Positions 10,288-23,400 of a DNA stretch of 64,000 nucleotides are shown piece after piece; position 1 is the first letter of the stretch, and the number at the start of each line of letters is the position of its first letter. The stretch spans positions 620,001 to 684,000 of the forward strand of contig CM039196.1 in the NCBI GenBank assembly GCA_008360975.2. The letters are read 5' to 3'. Position numbers and translations under genes: made by a program. The stretch is from Lichenostomus cassidix. Lineage: Eukaryota; Chordata; Aves; Passeriformes; Meliphagidae. The notes under the pieces were generated by a model. That model made no database searches. It was not told where the DNA came from and worked only from the letters and a program-made list of their open reading frames with translations.

Positions 10288-10307
10288 ATTCCCATGCAAG
10301 TGGGAAT
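10288..10307. promoter_or_regulatory. Inverted pair of RBPJ-like TGGGAA motifs
   Basis: ATTCCCA at 10288-10294 and TGGGAAT at 10301-10307 are exact reverse complements six bases apart. The plus-strand copy reads GTGGGAA, the RBPJ (CSL) core, and the other reads ATGGGAA. Classical Notch paired sites have a wider spacing of about 15-17 bases, so paired binding is uncertain. Confidence 0.25.
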
Positions 10308-11571
10308 CTTCACAATGCACAAAAGTTTTAATTGCCTGCGAAAGGCACCGCCACCAACAGCTCAAAGAATTAAAAACAAAAACAAATCATAAATGGCTGA
10401 GTGGCTTGTATAGCATTGCTCTAATACAATTTAGCTGGCTATTTTAAGGGCACTTCCCTTGAAATGTGGTTTGAAATATTACCAAAGGTTCGACGGGGTG
10501 CATTAGTGTGAATTGCAAATCAGAACATTTCTTTAATCCCCTTTTCATGGCCTGGCTTCGGATCAGTGGCATCTAAGGGACTCCCCACTGCTTCTGGCTC
10601 AGGAGGAACCATTCACTGGGGCAGCTTCCCTCCTCTATTCCCACAGTCCAGAAAACAACACCACAGACAGACACCCTCCAACTAAATTAGATTAAACTCC
10701 TTCTCTTCCACAGCACATTAGCCTTTTCACTGCCCGAGATTCATTATTCAGCTACTCCTAATTTAAAGATACAGTATTTTTCTGCTCTTAGGAACAAAAA
10801 ACAACAAACAAAACTAAAGCCAAAGCTGAGAAAAAATGAAGATTCCTGGTCAGGAATAAACTCAATAATGTTTACGTAAAATTACATAAAGGTGGGCAAA
10901 TATCCTTTTCACTTATACTTTAATATTACAGGAATATTATAATTTTAAAGCACAGGTCACAGCAGAAAGTTCTACAGACACTAAAAACAAGGACAGGCCC
11001 AGGAAAAAAAATGCACACAGATTTTCCTTTTTTATAAACACCATTTGATAACCTTCATTCACCAGTCCCTTTCCAATGCACTGTTTGCATATCTTGCAGC
11101 CAAATCTAGCCTTGTAAAGACATAAACAGTGAAAACTGCAGATGATCCTGAGGATTAATTAGCTCTCTTGTGGTCATTTCCTCCTTTATTTCCATCCACA
11201 GCTTCTCCACTCCTACTTTTCAAGGTAAAACCAATTTTTGCACCCTCTGCCATTTGGGTCTGAGTCTGTAGCTCTCCATAGCCCCAAATTCGAGCAGCCA
11301 GGAGCAGTCAGACCTGAGCAAGCTGTCTGTGGGATCTCAGGGCTCTGCACTGCCTTTGCAGCCCCAGCAAATCCCACATTTATTATTAGAAATCTCATAA
11401 TGCTGGTGTAGCACCTGGAGGTGCAAAAGGACAGAAGGGATACTGAGTGTTCAATTCTCTGATTTAGGAAAGAATGAGCCACTGCATGGAGAATCTCTGC
11501 TGCTGGTGGGTTTGGGTGCCTGGGTGGCGTGGAGCAGCACTGGGGTGGCAGCAGTGCCAGGGCAGGGATTG

Positions 11572-12229
11572 TCCCTCTGTGGGACACTGAATCTGGTTTG
11601 GGATCAGGGATTGTCCCTCTGAATCCTGGTTCAGGGATTGTCCCTCTGTGCCACACTCTGATCCTGGCTCAGGGATTGTCCCTCTGTGCCACACTGTGAT
11701 CCTGGTTTGGGCTCAGGGATTGTCCCTCTGTGCCACACTGTGACCCTGGCTCAGGGATTGTCCCTCTGTGCCACACTGTGACCCTGGCTCAGGGATTGTC
11801 CCTCTGAATCCTGGTTCAGGGATTGTCCCTCTGTGCCACCCTGCCAATCCTGGTTCAGGGATTGTCCCTCTGTGCCACACTGTGACCCTGGCTCAGGGAT
11901 TGTCCCTCTGTGCCACACTGTGACCCTGGCTCAGGGATTGTCCCTCTGTGCCACCCTGCCAATCCTGGCTCAGGGATTGTCCCTCTGTGCCACACTGTGA
12001 CCCTGGCTCAGGGATTGTCCCTCTGTGCCACACTGTGATCCTGGTTTGGGCTCAGGGATTGTCCCTTTATGGGACACTGAATCTGGTTTGGGCTCAGGGA
12101 TTGTCCCTTTGGGCCACACTGAATCCTGGTTTGGGCTCAGAGATTGTCCCTCTGTGCCACCCTGCCAATCCTGGCTCAGGGATTGTCCCTCTGTGCCACA
12201 CCTTGACCCTGGCTCAGGGATTGTCCCTG
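11572..12229. repeat. Minisatellite, about 18 copies of a 38-bp unit
   Basis: Tandem array whose commonest unit is 38 bp, with the core CTCAGGGATTGTCCCTCTG. About 18 cores can be counted. Spacing is usually 38 bp, with variants of about 28 bp (carrying GAATCCTGGTT) and about 45 bp (carrying an added TTTGGG). The core holds a short inverted repeat, AGGGA-TTG-TCCCT. Because 38 is not a multiple of three, open frames cycle through the array in several frames; these are not genes. Confidence 0.97.
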
Positions 12230-13761
12230 TTCTACTGTTTCAGCCCCACACTCACTCCCAGCCTGAACCACAACCCATGCTAATGTCACCAAATCCAGTC
12301 TCTTTTATGCTCATCATACAGAACATGACAAGGCTGTGCTTCCCATCTGAGCAGGAATTTGATAGAAATGTTGAAGCATTCGACACAATCCATGTGGCTC
12401 AAACCACACACTGCCAGCGTGGTGCAGAGTGAGGCACAGAAAACTTTCCTGTGCACTGCAGTTCCACCAGGAGGAAATATGGGGAGGAAGTGTTACATTT
12501 AGGTCCCTCTCAGATGTTCAGAGGTCTTTTTTCCTATTTAAATTATTATTATATGGAAGCGATTAAAGCACAGAGGGAGGAAAGACCTGCTTAGTCTGAA
12601 ATACTTGTAGGGAATGCACAGACAACAGCATGGCTAAATAATGAGATATCATTGCTGGAAATGTCTCTGTGCCTCCAGCCCCTTGTCTAACTTTGTGTTT
12701 TCTGTCTTTAGATGAAGAATATTTAGTGAATGGGAAGTGCTCAGACACAGCTATGTTGGAATGCACCATCAGAAAATTCAGAGAGTTGGGAAGACACTGC
12801 CAGACCTTTCTAGATCCTCAAACACATAACATTTGGGTTTGGCAATCTCCTGCTCCAGAGCACAGCAGCTCCATGCTGCACACATTAGGCAGCCATGTAT
12901 ACAGAACCAATTCAAAGCAGCTGCTGAAGAGCAGAAATTTTAGGGGAGCTATAGGGTGAATTCCTCCATCCATACATCTCCTTTTTTTTTTTGGAAGTGG
13001 GAATGCAAAGGAGGAGGGAATGAAAAATTGATACTGCTCTGTGCTCCAGATGAAAGAACAAACATAATTTTATTTTCTTTAATGACTGTACTGGATTCTG
13101 AAATTAAACCCAGCGGGTAAAAAGATCCTGTGCAGATTTCAAAAGAGATCATGTAGTCTGTCCATGTGCTAAGGCAGGCACTTTTTTTAAGCCCTGCCAT
13201 GTTCTGTAAAACTGAAAAGGGTTATCCCTGTAAGCATTCCTCTTTTCAAAGCCATCTCTCTCCCTCTACCTACTCCAAGGCGGTGGATATTCCAAATAAA
13301 TGTCATCCTAACTTTAAATGTCATTTTGTGGTTCCTCCCTCTAACTTTAGAAGGAAAATTGCTGTATACTCTGAATTAAATATTATTAGACCTCAACATA
13401 CAGACAGCACTCCCTTCTTTTTTTATCCTCTCAGCAGAACCAGACAGAAAAAAAAGCCAAAAAAACAAACAAAAAACCCCCCCAGCCATATAAATAACTG
13501 CATATAATCCCCAGTACGGATTTTAAACCAATTGAACTGAGAATAGCTAACCTTCGCTCTGAACTCACTCCAGCTGCAGGTTAATGCAGTTAATTGCAGA
13601 GCACCTGGTCTGAGCCTCAGGTATATGAATCATCCCACAGCACACCTTTCAAGCTTTTATTCTGATGGGATGGCCTGGGGCAGCTGACAGTGCCTGTTCC
13701 AGCTTTGTTCCTGGTGGGTGTGCCAGCAGGCTGTCAGGATTCCCTTCTGCCGTGCAAGGGC
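12230..13761. other. Non-coding sequence, nothing recognised
   Basis: AT-rich single-copy sequence between two tandem arrays. It includes A/C-rich homopolymer stretches near 13440-13490. All open frames are under 115 codons and unlike known proteins. Confidence 0.55.
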
Positions 13762-13845
13762 TGTGTGTAAAGTGTGTGTGTAAAGTGTGTGTGCAAAGTG
13801 TGTGTGTGAGTGTGTGTGTGAGTGTGTGAGTGTGTGTGTGAGTGA
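13762..13845. repeat. (GT)n microsatellite with AAA and GA interruptions
   Basis: GT dinucleotides interrupted by TAAA, CAAA and GAG steps. Alternating purine-pyrimidine DNA of this type can adopt Z-DNA. It sits about 170 bp from the larger GT-rich array and may share its origin. Confidence 0.93.
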
Positions 13846-14017
13846 GCCAGGCTGTGGTTCAGCATCTGTCCCAGCAGTGCTGCTGAGCCCAACCTGCCTG
13901 GAGTCAACTGGACATCACCTGGACATCACTGTGTGCATCCTGAGCACCAACACAGCTCAGAGAGAGGGGCTGCTGCTCCTGGGGTCACGGCAGTGCCAGG
14001 GTGGGAGTGAGAAAGGA

Positions 14018-14600
14018 GTGTGTGTGATACCTGTGTGTGTGATACCTGTGTGTGTGATACCTGTACATGTGTGACACCTGTGTGTGATACCTGTGTGTGT
14101 GTGATACCTGTGTGTGTGATACCTGTGTGTGTGATACCTGTACATGTGTGACACCTGTGTGTGATACCTGTGTGTGTGTGATACCTGTGAGTGTGATATC
14201 TGTGTGTGTGATACCTGTACATGTGTGACACCTGTGTGTGATACCTGTGTGTGTGTGATACCTGTGAGTGTGATATCTGTGTGTGTGATACCTGTACATG
14301 TGTGACACCTGTGTGTGATACCTGTGTGTGTGTGATACCTGTGTGTGTGATATCTGTGTGTGTGATACCTGTACATGTGTGACACCTGTGTGTGATACCT
14401 GTGTGTGTGTGATACCTGTGAGTGTGATATCTGTGTGTGTGATACCTGTACATGTGTGTGCAATACCCATGTGTGTATGATACCTGTATGTGTGTGTGAT
14501 ACATGTGTGTGTGATACCTCTGTGTGAGTGTGATACCTGTACATGTGTGTGATCCCTGCACATGTGTGATCCCTGCACACGTGTGCTCTTGTTCGCACAT
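14018..14600. repeat. GT-rich minisatellite with 77-bp higher-order units
   Basis: The base unit is about 10-14 bp, GTGTGTGATACCT with variants. TACATGTG anchors recur at 14064, 14141, 14218, 14295, 14372 and 14449, each exactly 77 bp apart, giving five near-perfect higher-order units. Beyond 14450 the pattern degenerates into GTGTGATCCCTGCACATG-type units to about 14600. The complementary strand is open in all three frames, with the same HTQVSHT-type peptide. That follows from a 77-bp period and is not coding. Confidence 0.96.
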
Positions 14601-14639
14601 GTGTGTGATCCCTGCACACATGTGCTCTTGTTTGCACAT

Positions 14640-17600
14640 GTTTGTAGGACAGCAATATTCCCCATGTCTGTGTAAATACACAACTGTGTAAAGACTCAAT
14701 CCATCCCTCCCAACCCAAGGCTAGTCCCCTTCAGCTCTTTCTTAACTCCACAAGTGATCTGCTCAGCCCTCAGCCATGCAAAGCCTGTTCCTGGCTGCAG
14801 ATTTATTTATACATCAATAGCAAAAAGGCTAACTGAATTAACTGTTTACCTAAACACCATCATGTAGATGCCCATAACATATGTACAGCCATGTGTGTTT
14901 TATAAATAAATACCTCTGTGCACATGTGTCAGGCACTGAAATGCCCTGCAGGGCCTTTTGGTGAGGGGGAACTACTTGTAGATACTAAGTTCTTGCTAGT
15001 CTGGGATTGATTATGCCGAGCTTATTAAAGTGGTTTGCAGCTTTAAACTGGTAAATATAATTTAGAAAGGGCAGGACGCTGTTTTGAAAATAGTTGGTCA
15101 CTACTTTGCACAGACAGAGCTCTGAAAGTGCAGCTTCATTTATCTCACCATGCATTAACTGAACTGTATCTCTTATGTGGGTTTAATACAATTGTGTCAC
15201 ATGGCATCCTCCAGCTGTGGGTGATCCACAGATAAAGAAGGTGAAACTAATGGAGATAAAGCAGGTTAGTGGAGAAAAGTCATGAAGAGGAGGCAAATGA
15301 GCTGTATTGGACATGTACTTTATACACAGAATTAATGATGGTTTGTACAAAACTGTACTGGAGCAAGGAGAGTCTGGAAATTATAAAACTGCCCTCTCTG
15401 GCAATACTGATTCTTTGTTTGATGTGTGTTAGCACAGAAGATTGGGTTACTCCTCAAATTACACACAAATAACAATCAGACACTGTCACAACAATCTTGA
15501 TGTTGTCATTTTTTCCATTGTAACATTGCACTGCATTGGTCAGCAAACTGCCACCCAAATACCAAAGTGCTCACTCCTAATGATGATGATTTCAAGCCAC
15601 TTATTTTCAGTCTGCCTGATACTCTTGCTTCTTGCCTCTTGCTTCATGAAGTGTTCCCATATATAATGAGCATGTTACGAGTGTAAAACACTAAATTTCT
15701 GATCTCACAGCATTTGAAGTTTCTTTGTCCAAGCAGAATAAAGAGCAGAGCCAAGGAAGTGTTAACCAAGCACTGCAGGCTCCCCAGGCTGGACCCTCCT
15801 GAGGAACCAGGATGCACTTCAGACACAAAAGGCCAAATCTGCTGCCATGGCAGTCAACATCAGAGCTCTGCTGACTGCCAGGAGTCAGGACTGTGGAGCT
15901 GAGAGGTGATGTTCAATGCAGCTCTGCAGCCCACAGTGCCACCACACCTCAAGGGTGAGTGTCAGACCCAAAAAACCAGGTTATTCAGCAGTCCTGAGAG
16001 GCTGAGATGAGTTTGTGAGATGAAAACAAGAATCTCTGGCTGTGATGTTGGTTTGGTTTAGTTGCTTGTCTGGGATGACCTGTAGGAAAAGTGGTGTCTT
16101 TATCTCAATCTATGGATAAGATTGAAGGAGTCTAACTAGTTTCCATAGTTACCATCAGTCACAGGTCATTCATCTGATCAATATTTAGATCAATATCTGA
16201 GGTCATTATGGTGAATCTTCCTCTTTGGAATCAGCATTGCTTCATGCAGTTGGGTGGCACAGCTCATCCTCCACTGCAGAGACACAGATGTGCATCTCTG
16301 CTGATGTGACAGGAGAACCCAACTCATGCAAGTTATTATCTAAAACTCTCTAATGGAATTCAGGCATAGTTCATCTACTGTAAATTCACATTATCATCTC
16401 TCTGGAAGGGCCTGAGACAGGGCTGGTCATCCCCTAAGCTTTTTAAGTAATGCCAAAGTGATGCATAGTGGAGAATTTCACTGTGACAAATAGGGTCCTT
16501 TTTATGCTCTGTCTCTAAAACAGAATATGTTAAAAAGCAGCCATTCAAAGTCCATGACATAAATGGGAAATTGCTCCAGCAATCCTAACTTTGTTCAGTT
16601 ATGGACTCTAGAATTTGCTTTTGTTTTCACTGTCCTTGGCTTTGGGTTTATTAAAAATTCAACTTGAAATTAAATTAAATGATAGTTTATGTTATTGGAG
16701 TAAATACAGTTTTAGCATCAGATTGGTTGCTTACTTTCAATTTTACTTTGCCATGCCAAATGAGTGAAATAATATCCTCACCATGCTCTCCCTATTTTAC
16801 TTGCCCCAGGTATTCCTGCAGAGCCTTTCTTTCACTTCTAGAACAAGAGTTTATCAAATGCTCTGTCAAAGGCAAAGCAGAGGATAAACACATCCCTTCC
16901 TCTCTCTTGTGATGAATGTTTGCTGACACAGGTCATCAACTTTATAGCATTTATTCCAAACAAAACCTGCTATTATGTACTGGGGTTATCTGTAACAGGG
17001 CAAAGGAAAGAGGAATACTTGCTCTTGTTTCCATAGCTCAGTTTGATTTTATTACTATTATATTACAGTGCTTGGGTTGTTTGGGGTTTTTTTAAGAGGG
17101 AAAGAAAAGAAGCGTGGACTTAATTTTGTTTAGCTTCTAATCTCTTGCCAAATGCATTAGCTGGAAGCATTTTATTCTGACAAAATGTAGTCTGAGCTGG
17201 AAGAGTTCTGACTCATCTGCTGCTGCCCATTGTCCCTTGAGAAACAGTTCAGTGTAGCCAAGGAAAGCTTTGGTCCATGGAGCAAATGTTAATCTGCATT
17301 ATTAGAGGAGATGCTCTGAGCCTGGGATCTCCTGCCCTGAGCAATGGTAGCACAGGAGAAACCCAAGTTCCTGGGCTGAGCCAGGTAATCAATCAGTGCA
17401 AACAGGACCATCCAGACAGGATTTAATAAGGAGAATGAATGGAGCCAGCTAAGCCCCCAGGGACAGATGAACCTACTGCTTATTTTCTGTTTATTAAAAC
17501 CATTCGTATCAATTTGTCATGTGGAAGCATTTAGTTCAGTCGAGCACGAGTGTAATTTAAAAATCTTATTAATAATGCTTTAAATACAGACTGTCAGATC

Positions 17601-19033
17601 CTTTACACTCAGGTGATAAGGGAACCAGCGTGGTAGCTTAGGATGCCAATGCAGGATGTACTAAACAGTGGCTCAAAGTCATTTTTCTGTAAATTCTCTG
17701 AAGCCAGGGTAGCTGCCAAAGGCATGGATTTAGGAAAAGCCATCCATTCACTGCACTCCAAAGGCCAGAGATGAACTGCTCTGAAGTTGCTATATTTTTT
17801 TCCATCTGTTTTTTGAGATTTATCCTTCTATTTGCTCTAATTGGCTGGGAACTGATTTCAAGAAACTTGTAACAGTTCCTGGAAAGCTCCAAAAGTTTGC
17901 TGCATTATTTTTCTCAAAAGTGAGAAGCACCTTGCAAGCTCTTCCCCTCCTGGCAGCAGAGATACTCCTGTGGCTAAGTGAATTTGCTGTGTTTGCAAAC
18001 TCACTGCAGCTCTCCTCATCCTTGGAGCTGCAAGGAGCCAAAGCAGCTCTGCTTCCCCAGCAGGACCAGCTCAGACACTGTGGGCATTGCTCTTGGCAGA
18101 AAGCTCTTTGCAGGACATTTCACAGCAAAATTTATCCAAAAAGGAATGAATTGCCGGGGAGCTGCACTGTCAGGCTGTTCTGCATCTGTCCTTGTGCAAA
18201 TGTTATATTTTTATGAAATTTGGCTCAGTGTTCTCCCTGTGTCTGGAGTGAACTGTGCCTCTGGGCTTTATCCAAATGATGTTCTCCTCATTTCCTTGAG
18301 CTGCCCACAGCTCAGAGCCTCTCAATGTCCATTGCACAGTGAGAAATGGCTGTTTGTGAGCTCTGGGAGGGCAATTGCCACAGAGCAAGCTGAGCTGCAA
18401 AAGAGAAGTTTTCCTGGGGTGGCCTTGGCTTTGCCTTAGCCTGTCCCATTCATCACCAGTAATCCAGACACTCAGCCCTGCCATGACATCCATCTGCACA
18501 GGTGTAATTAGGATCACACCTACAGGCTCTGTTCCTGGTAAATAATCCTTTGATGAATGCTGGAGATATTAAGCATGTTGTTAGAAGGAGTTGGTGCTTA
18601 GAAGAGGGAAAAATGCTCTGCTTCCTGACTGCTTTGTTCTTTTGAATTATTACATGGTCGGAAAAGAAAACAAAACCTTTTCTCTCTTCCAAAAGAATAT
18701 ACAGAATGCTGCTAGAGATTTGATCAAACTGTTTCAGGTTCCAGTAGTTACTAATAATCTAAGGCAGAAAGGAGAGGAAAGGCAACCTCAAACTCTCAAA
18801 ATATTCAATAAACTCGTGGTTCAGGACTAGCTCAATTCACCACAGCCTATAAACCTCAGGGCTGGGAATTGAAACAACCTCTGGGTATGAATGGCCAGAC
18901 CAGACCTCCCTCCTTCAACTGACCAACTTCAGTCCCTGCTAAAGTTTTATAGCTCTAACGAGATCTTTAACAAATTAAAGCCACTGGAACCTTGACTTTG
19001 TTCTTTCTTCCCAAACTGCCCACCTTCCCTTCT
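14640..19033. other. Non-coding sequence, nothing recognised
   Basis: Long AT-rich intergenic stretch with no gene-like open frame. A motif-dense AT-rich block lies near 17480-17600 (homeodomain-like ATTAATAATG), but no function can be assigned. Confidence 0.5.
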
Positions 19034-19732
19034 ATCCAGAAATGCCCAACGGATGGTTTTAATTCAGACCCCAGAATGGAACAAAGCTCAGTATTCCTGC
19101 AATAAACCTTTCAAAGAAGAATTTGGGCTTAGTGGAGCTTTTTAATTGTTGTAGAAGCTCTGCTGTAATAAATACAGACTTCTGTCATTTTGGTATCTTT
19201 GTTATAATCCACTAAATCTATTAGAATATATTCATAGCTGAGGGAAGGCTGGGATCCCTGTGACTGCACTTCTATTTGCATTATTTATGTAGCAACAAGA
19301 ACTAGATAAGGCAGAGAAATAAGATCCTTGATCATCATCTCCTTTGATCATCCCCCTTCCCCCTCTGCATGCACAGAGCATTCCATGGAGGAATTCTGGT
19401 TCACAACTGGAGCTCCACAGAGCACTTCCAGGAATTCCACACCCAAAATGCCACGTTGGGAGCCTTTAAGTGCAGGATAAACCACCCTGGGTTGCCTCCC
19501 TGCTCAAAAGGGCACTCAGTGGAGTGCAGGAGTGAGAAGGAAACACCAATGGCCAATCTAAGGTCAATCCAAGCTCTCATGTGGAAAAGCTGTGCTCCTG
19601 TTCAGTTCATTTTATCCTCCCAGACACCCCAGCTCTCAGCACAGCCCAGGTCCTATCCAGAAATGCCACTGCCCAGTGGATGGATTTAATTCAGAATGGT
19701 ACAAAGCTCAGTGTTCCTACAAGAAACCTTTC
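19031..19732. repeat. Pair of ~80-bp duplicated segments
   Basis: Segments 19031-19112 and 19651-19732 match closely in the same orientation. Both contain TATCCAGAAATGCC, GGATGG(A/T)TTTAATTCAG, ACAAAGCTCAGT and AAACCTTTC, differing by small insertions and substitutions. They lie 620 bp apart. They may be a local duplication or two copies of an unrecognised interspersed repeat. Confidence 0.8.
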
Positions 19733-20370
19733 CCAGTTTTATTCTCCAGCGAGGCAGAGATCCCTGGGCAGTGCTTCCCACAGTGCTGTGCATGTTCAGC
19801 AATTTTATCTCTTTCTTTCCCCTGAGAACTTCTGTTTTCTGTGGATTTTCACTGTTTAGGTTCCCAGCCAAAGAAGGATGCCCCCAGAACACAGGCAAGG
19901 ATCCAAGGAAGCCACTTTGCCTGCAACTCTGTGACACACACAGCAAGGATTCTGCTTCACTCCCAGCTTAAGTTTCAACTGAAAATCACATTTCCTGAAG
20001 TGTTCTCTCAATCTGTTCAGGAAAGCTCTTGGGTTTAGCATGAAGCTACCAAAAAGTAGAGAATTGGTCCCAAGACTTTGCATACTGAAAGGGAAAGCAC
20101 ATTCACATCCCTAACAGGGTGTAAAGCATGTCAGTGAGCAGAAAGAAAATGCTGGGAAAATCCCTTCCCATTACATGTGTGGGGATTTGGGTTTAGCTCT
20201 AGCTAGGTTTTTGAATTCATTGTCAGGTTTGGCATGAGCTCTTCTGTTGCTTACCCAGGAGCCTCAGACTCCAACAGAAATTGTGAGGATGTTGTTCCTG
20301 AAATGAGCTCAGGTTTGTTCAGGAGCTTTCATGGCCCAGGTGTAAAATCTCCAGTAAATATTAGACAGAC

Positions 20371-20405
20371 ATAAATATATATAAATATATAAATATATAT
20401 AAATA
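20371..20405. repeat. AT-rich (ATAAATAT)n microsatellite
   Basis: A run of ATAAATATAT-type repeats of about 35 bases. Confidence 0.85.
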
Positions 20406-23400
20406 CAGACAGATAACTCAAACTGAGAAATCAGCCCTGCTCTGACTGGCTGGGAACCACGAGGCACAGAGGACAAAAAGCAGCTTCTGCCATGGAGACA
20501 CACACATGGTATTCCTAACTGACACCCATAAAACTAAAATCAGTCAAAACACATTCTTCACCAAGGCTTGGAGCTTGGAGTGTTTATTGCACAGTGAATA
20601 AAAATCCCCACAAAAGAGAAAGCTTTGGCTGATGAGACTAAACTTAGACATGGTGTTTCTGAAATGCCCTCACTGCAGGTTGAAATTTTGTTTAATGCAC
20701 TTTGGAGGCTTTTCACTGACTTTAGTAATTGTTCTCCAAATGGTAAACAATCTTTTTACCCCCTAAAACCCATACAAAATAACAGTATTCAGGACAGAGG
20801 AAGAAAAAGGGAAGCTTTTCAGGGTTGCTGCTCATTACAACTGCAGGACTGACAAATACATTTACCAGGATATGTAATGAAAGCTCTGACTAATTCTAGG
20901 CCATTTCCACTTAGCTGAACATTTCTTCACAATGGCTGGGAAAAGTCACTCTCCAGCGATGAGTTGTTTTCACATTTCGCAGAACACATCCCAACCATAA
21001 ATGACATTTTGCTATGAGATGCTAAATCTCTTCTGTAAAGTCTTTTACACACTATGGCTGATTTCCTAGTGTGTTAAGTTTTGCATTTCATGGCTAGTAA
21101 ATTGAGCAGACTTTCTTTCCTACGAGAAATTAATATGAACATCATGGGATCTTTTACCTCTGGTTGTTTCTAATTCCTTCTACACAAAACCATGTTTCTT
21201 TGATGACTGTATTAGTGCAGGAACATGTCTGCCAAGCCAGATGTTTGTATTTCCACTGCAACTTGTGCTGTGATGCTGGGAAAGTGCACAGAAAAGTGCT
21301 AGAAAGTCAACATTTAAAAAGGAAAAAGATTAGAGGAGACTCCACACCAACAGTGCTGCAGAGTGCAGAGAAGTGCATAATTAACTCTCCTTGCCACCCC
21401 AAGGCCTCAGAAAAATCCTTCTCCAGTGACTGTCCTGGGCTTTGGTCAGGCTGATAACAGAGGATGCTCCAAAGAAATGCAGCTCTGTGTCATAAAAGCC
21501 TTCAGAGCACTGTGGTGGATAATACAATATTCTGATGGGTTTGTGGTTAATAACTGCCTGAGCAGTGACTTCTCTGGCAAGTCTGAAGTTCTGTTTCAGT
21601 GCTGTGAGTCTGAAATGTCCGAAATGGAGCAGAGAGCTGCTCTGTGACATGTGCAGTTCTGCTCTCTGGTGCCAATAACCCAATTCTGGTTCTGACAACC
21701 AGCAGCTCATGCAAGTCAGCTCCTGATCACACAGTCTGAGAGCTGAGTCTGGTGGTTCCTAAACACAGTTATTATTGTCTGTGAGAGATCTATTTGTTGT
21801 CTGTGAGAGATCTGTTTGCTGTCCTTGCCCTCAGTCTCCAAGCTCTGACACAAAGTGCTCTGCAGCAGTGTGACTTGAGGACTCTTACCACTAGAAATTT
21901 CAGGAGGAGAGCCAGATTGGGATAAAATTCTCTTTCTGTCTGTGTAACAATGTCACCACAGATAAGACTTTAAAAGCCATTAGCCATGCCTCCAGATCCA
22001 AGAGAATTGAACTCATCCTATCTTGAATTGTCACAAGGCACAGACAGCATCTTGTAAAATAATTTAGTTCAGGTACTTTGGTTTGGTTATTTTTCCATCT
22101 GTATAGCTGTGATTGTACAGAAAAATCCCCAGAAGTATCTGTTCCTGTGGCAGGGATTGAATACCTGTTGACAGTCAGGTCTCAGGCAGTCAGAGTGCAG
22201 GAAGGTCACTTCAGCCCTGCTGTGTCTTTCTCACTGGAATAACCTCAGGGCTGAGCTGGAGGGACATGCATGGGCTATAAAATCAGAATTATTCCCATCA
22301 GCATTGCAGAGGTTTGGGTTTGGTTCCTCCTGCAGGCACTGCAAGGTCCAAGCTGTGCTCACCCTGCACTGGGCAGCTGATGATAAAAACCCACAAGTGA
22401 TGTTCAAACAGAGCTGCTGCAGCTCAGAGCCTCAAATTCCCTCCTTGCCTCCTCTCAGCTGGACTCCAGTGTTGTGACAGCAGTGTGAGGTTTGACAACA
22501 CTTAGAAAAAAGTATTCATTTTCTTACAAGCTCCCCTGATAGCCAACTTGGCCAGGTAGGAGCTGTTGGGTGAAGCAGTGTGCCAGCAGAAGTTTGTTTT
22601 CTTCTGCCAAGGCAAGGGCTGTTTTCAAGGCAGATTCAATTAAAGCAGAGGATGTTACCTCGAGGAGGCACTTTGTTTACATTTCAAAGGCTGTTCCTCT
22701 TGTTAGACTGATCCTGTTTCATGCAGCTCCTTAATGAAAAGCATTTGTTTGGTATTAAACCTCAGCAGCAAATTAGATTCTCCCAAGACAGTTTGACTAT
22801 GTGAGAAAGCTTTTGTGACTGCCCAGAGCTCTGCAGTGGCATTAGGATAATGACCTCCCATCTGCACTTCCCAGTGCTGCTCTCAAGGAAAACAGAACAA
22901 AATATTCAGATCTCTTACAAACCTACAGGATTTATCACCCCAGCTTGTTTTAGATAACTTATTTTCCCTCTGAATTCCTGAACTCAACTTGAAATAAATG
23001 ACAGTACTGAACATTTTGGTAGTTCTTCTTACCCACAAATTTAAGCAATGTCTCTTTCAGATGCTGTCAGTGTCTGACTCTGGCAAACAGCAGGTTTTTT
23101 TCAGAGGGTTTGGGAAGAGTTCTCACTATGCCAAGAAATTTAAATGATGGAAAAGTGACAAGGAAAATGACTGCAATCATGTCACATAGCTCCTGCCTCT
23201 TGCTTCTCTTGTATGATCATTAAAATAAAAGGCACACTCTGCCTCTGCTGAACATTTCCCCTACTGATGGCAAGAAATTAAACTAAAAGTCTACCTGTAA
23301 GTTACATTCAAAGAATTTTTGTGATAAGATCCAGAGAAAGCGACAAGAACTCCACTTATTTAGAGAGGCAAACTCTCCTGCAATGTCAAATAGCTATAAA

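Larger units (their letters stand above)
7180..11571. other. FZD10-upstream non-coding region, possible regulatory sequence
   Basis: No coding exon is recognisable. The plus-strand open frame at 7671-8096 (141 codons) resembles no known protein. The sequence is largely free of recognised repeats and AT-rich, with many TAAT/ATTA and ATAAA-type motifs, for example around 8640-8830 and 10130-10560. This is the kind of sequence where developmental enhancers are often found, but nothing here proves it. Many mammals have a divergent non-coding transcript upstream of FZD10. A CAG/GTAGG donor-like site at about 7001 could belong to one, but that is a guess. Confidence 0.4.

Noticed and set aside
11213..12432. 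Open frames of 76-147 codons with repeated GTIPEPG or GSGIVPLC peptides
   Set aside because: These come from the 38-bp minisatellite.
13926..14718. Three overlapping 232-257 codon minus-strand frames rich in HTQVSHT
   Set aside because: A 77-bp repeat period rotates the same peptide through all three frames. This is a tandem-repeat artefact, not a histidine-rich protein gene.
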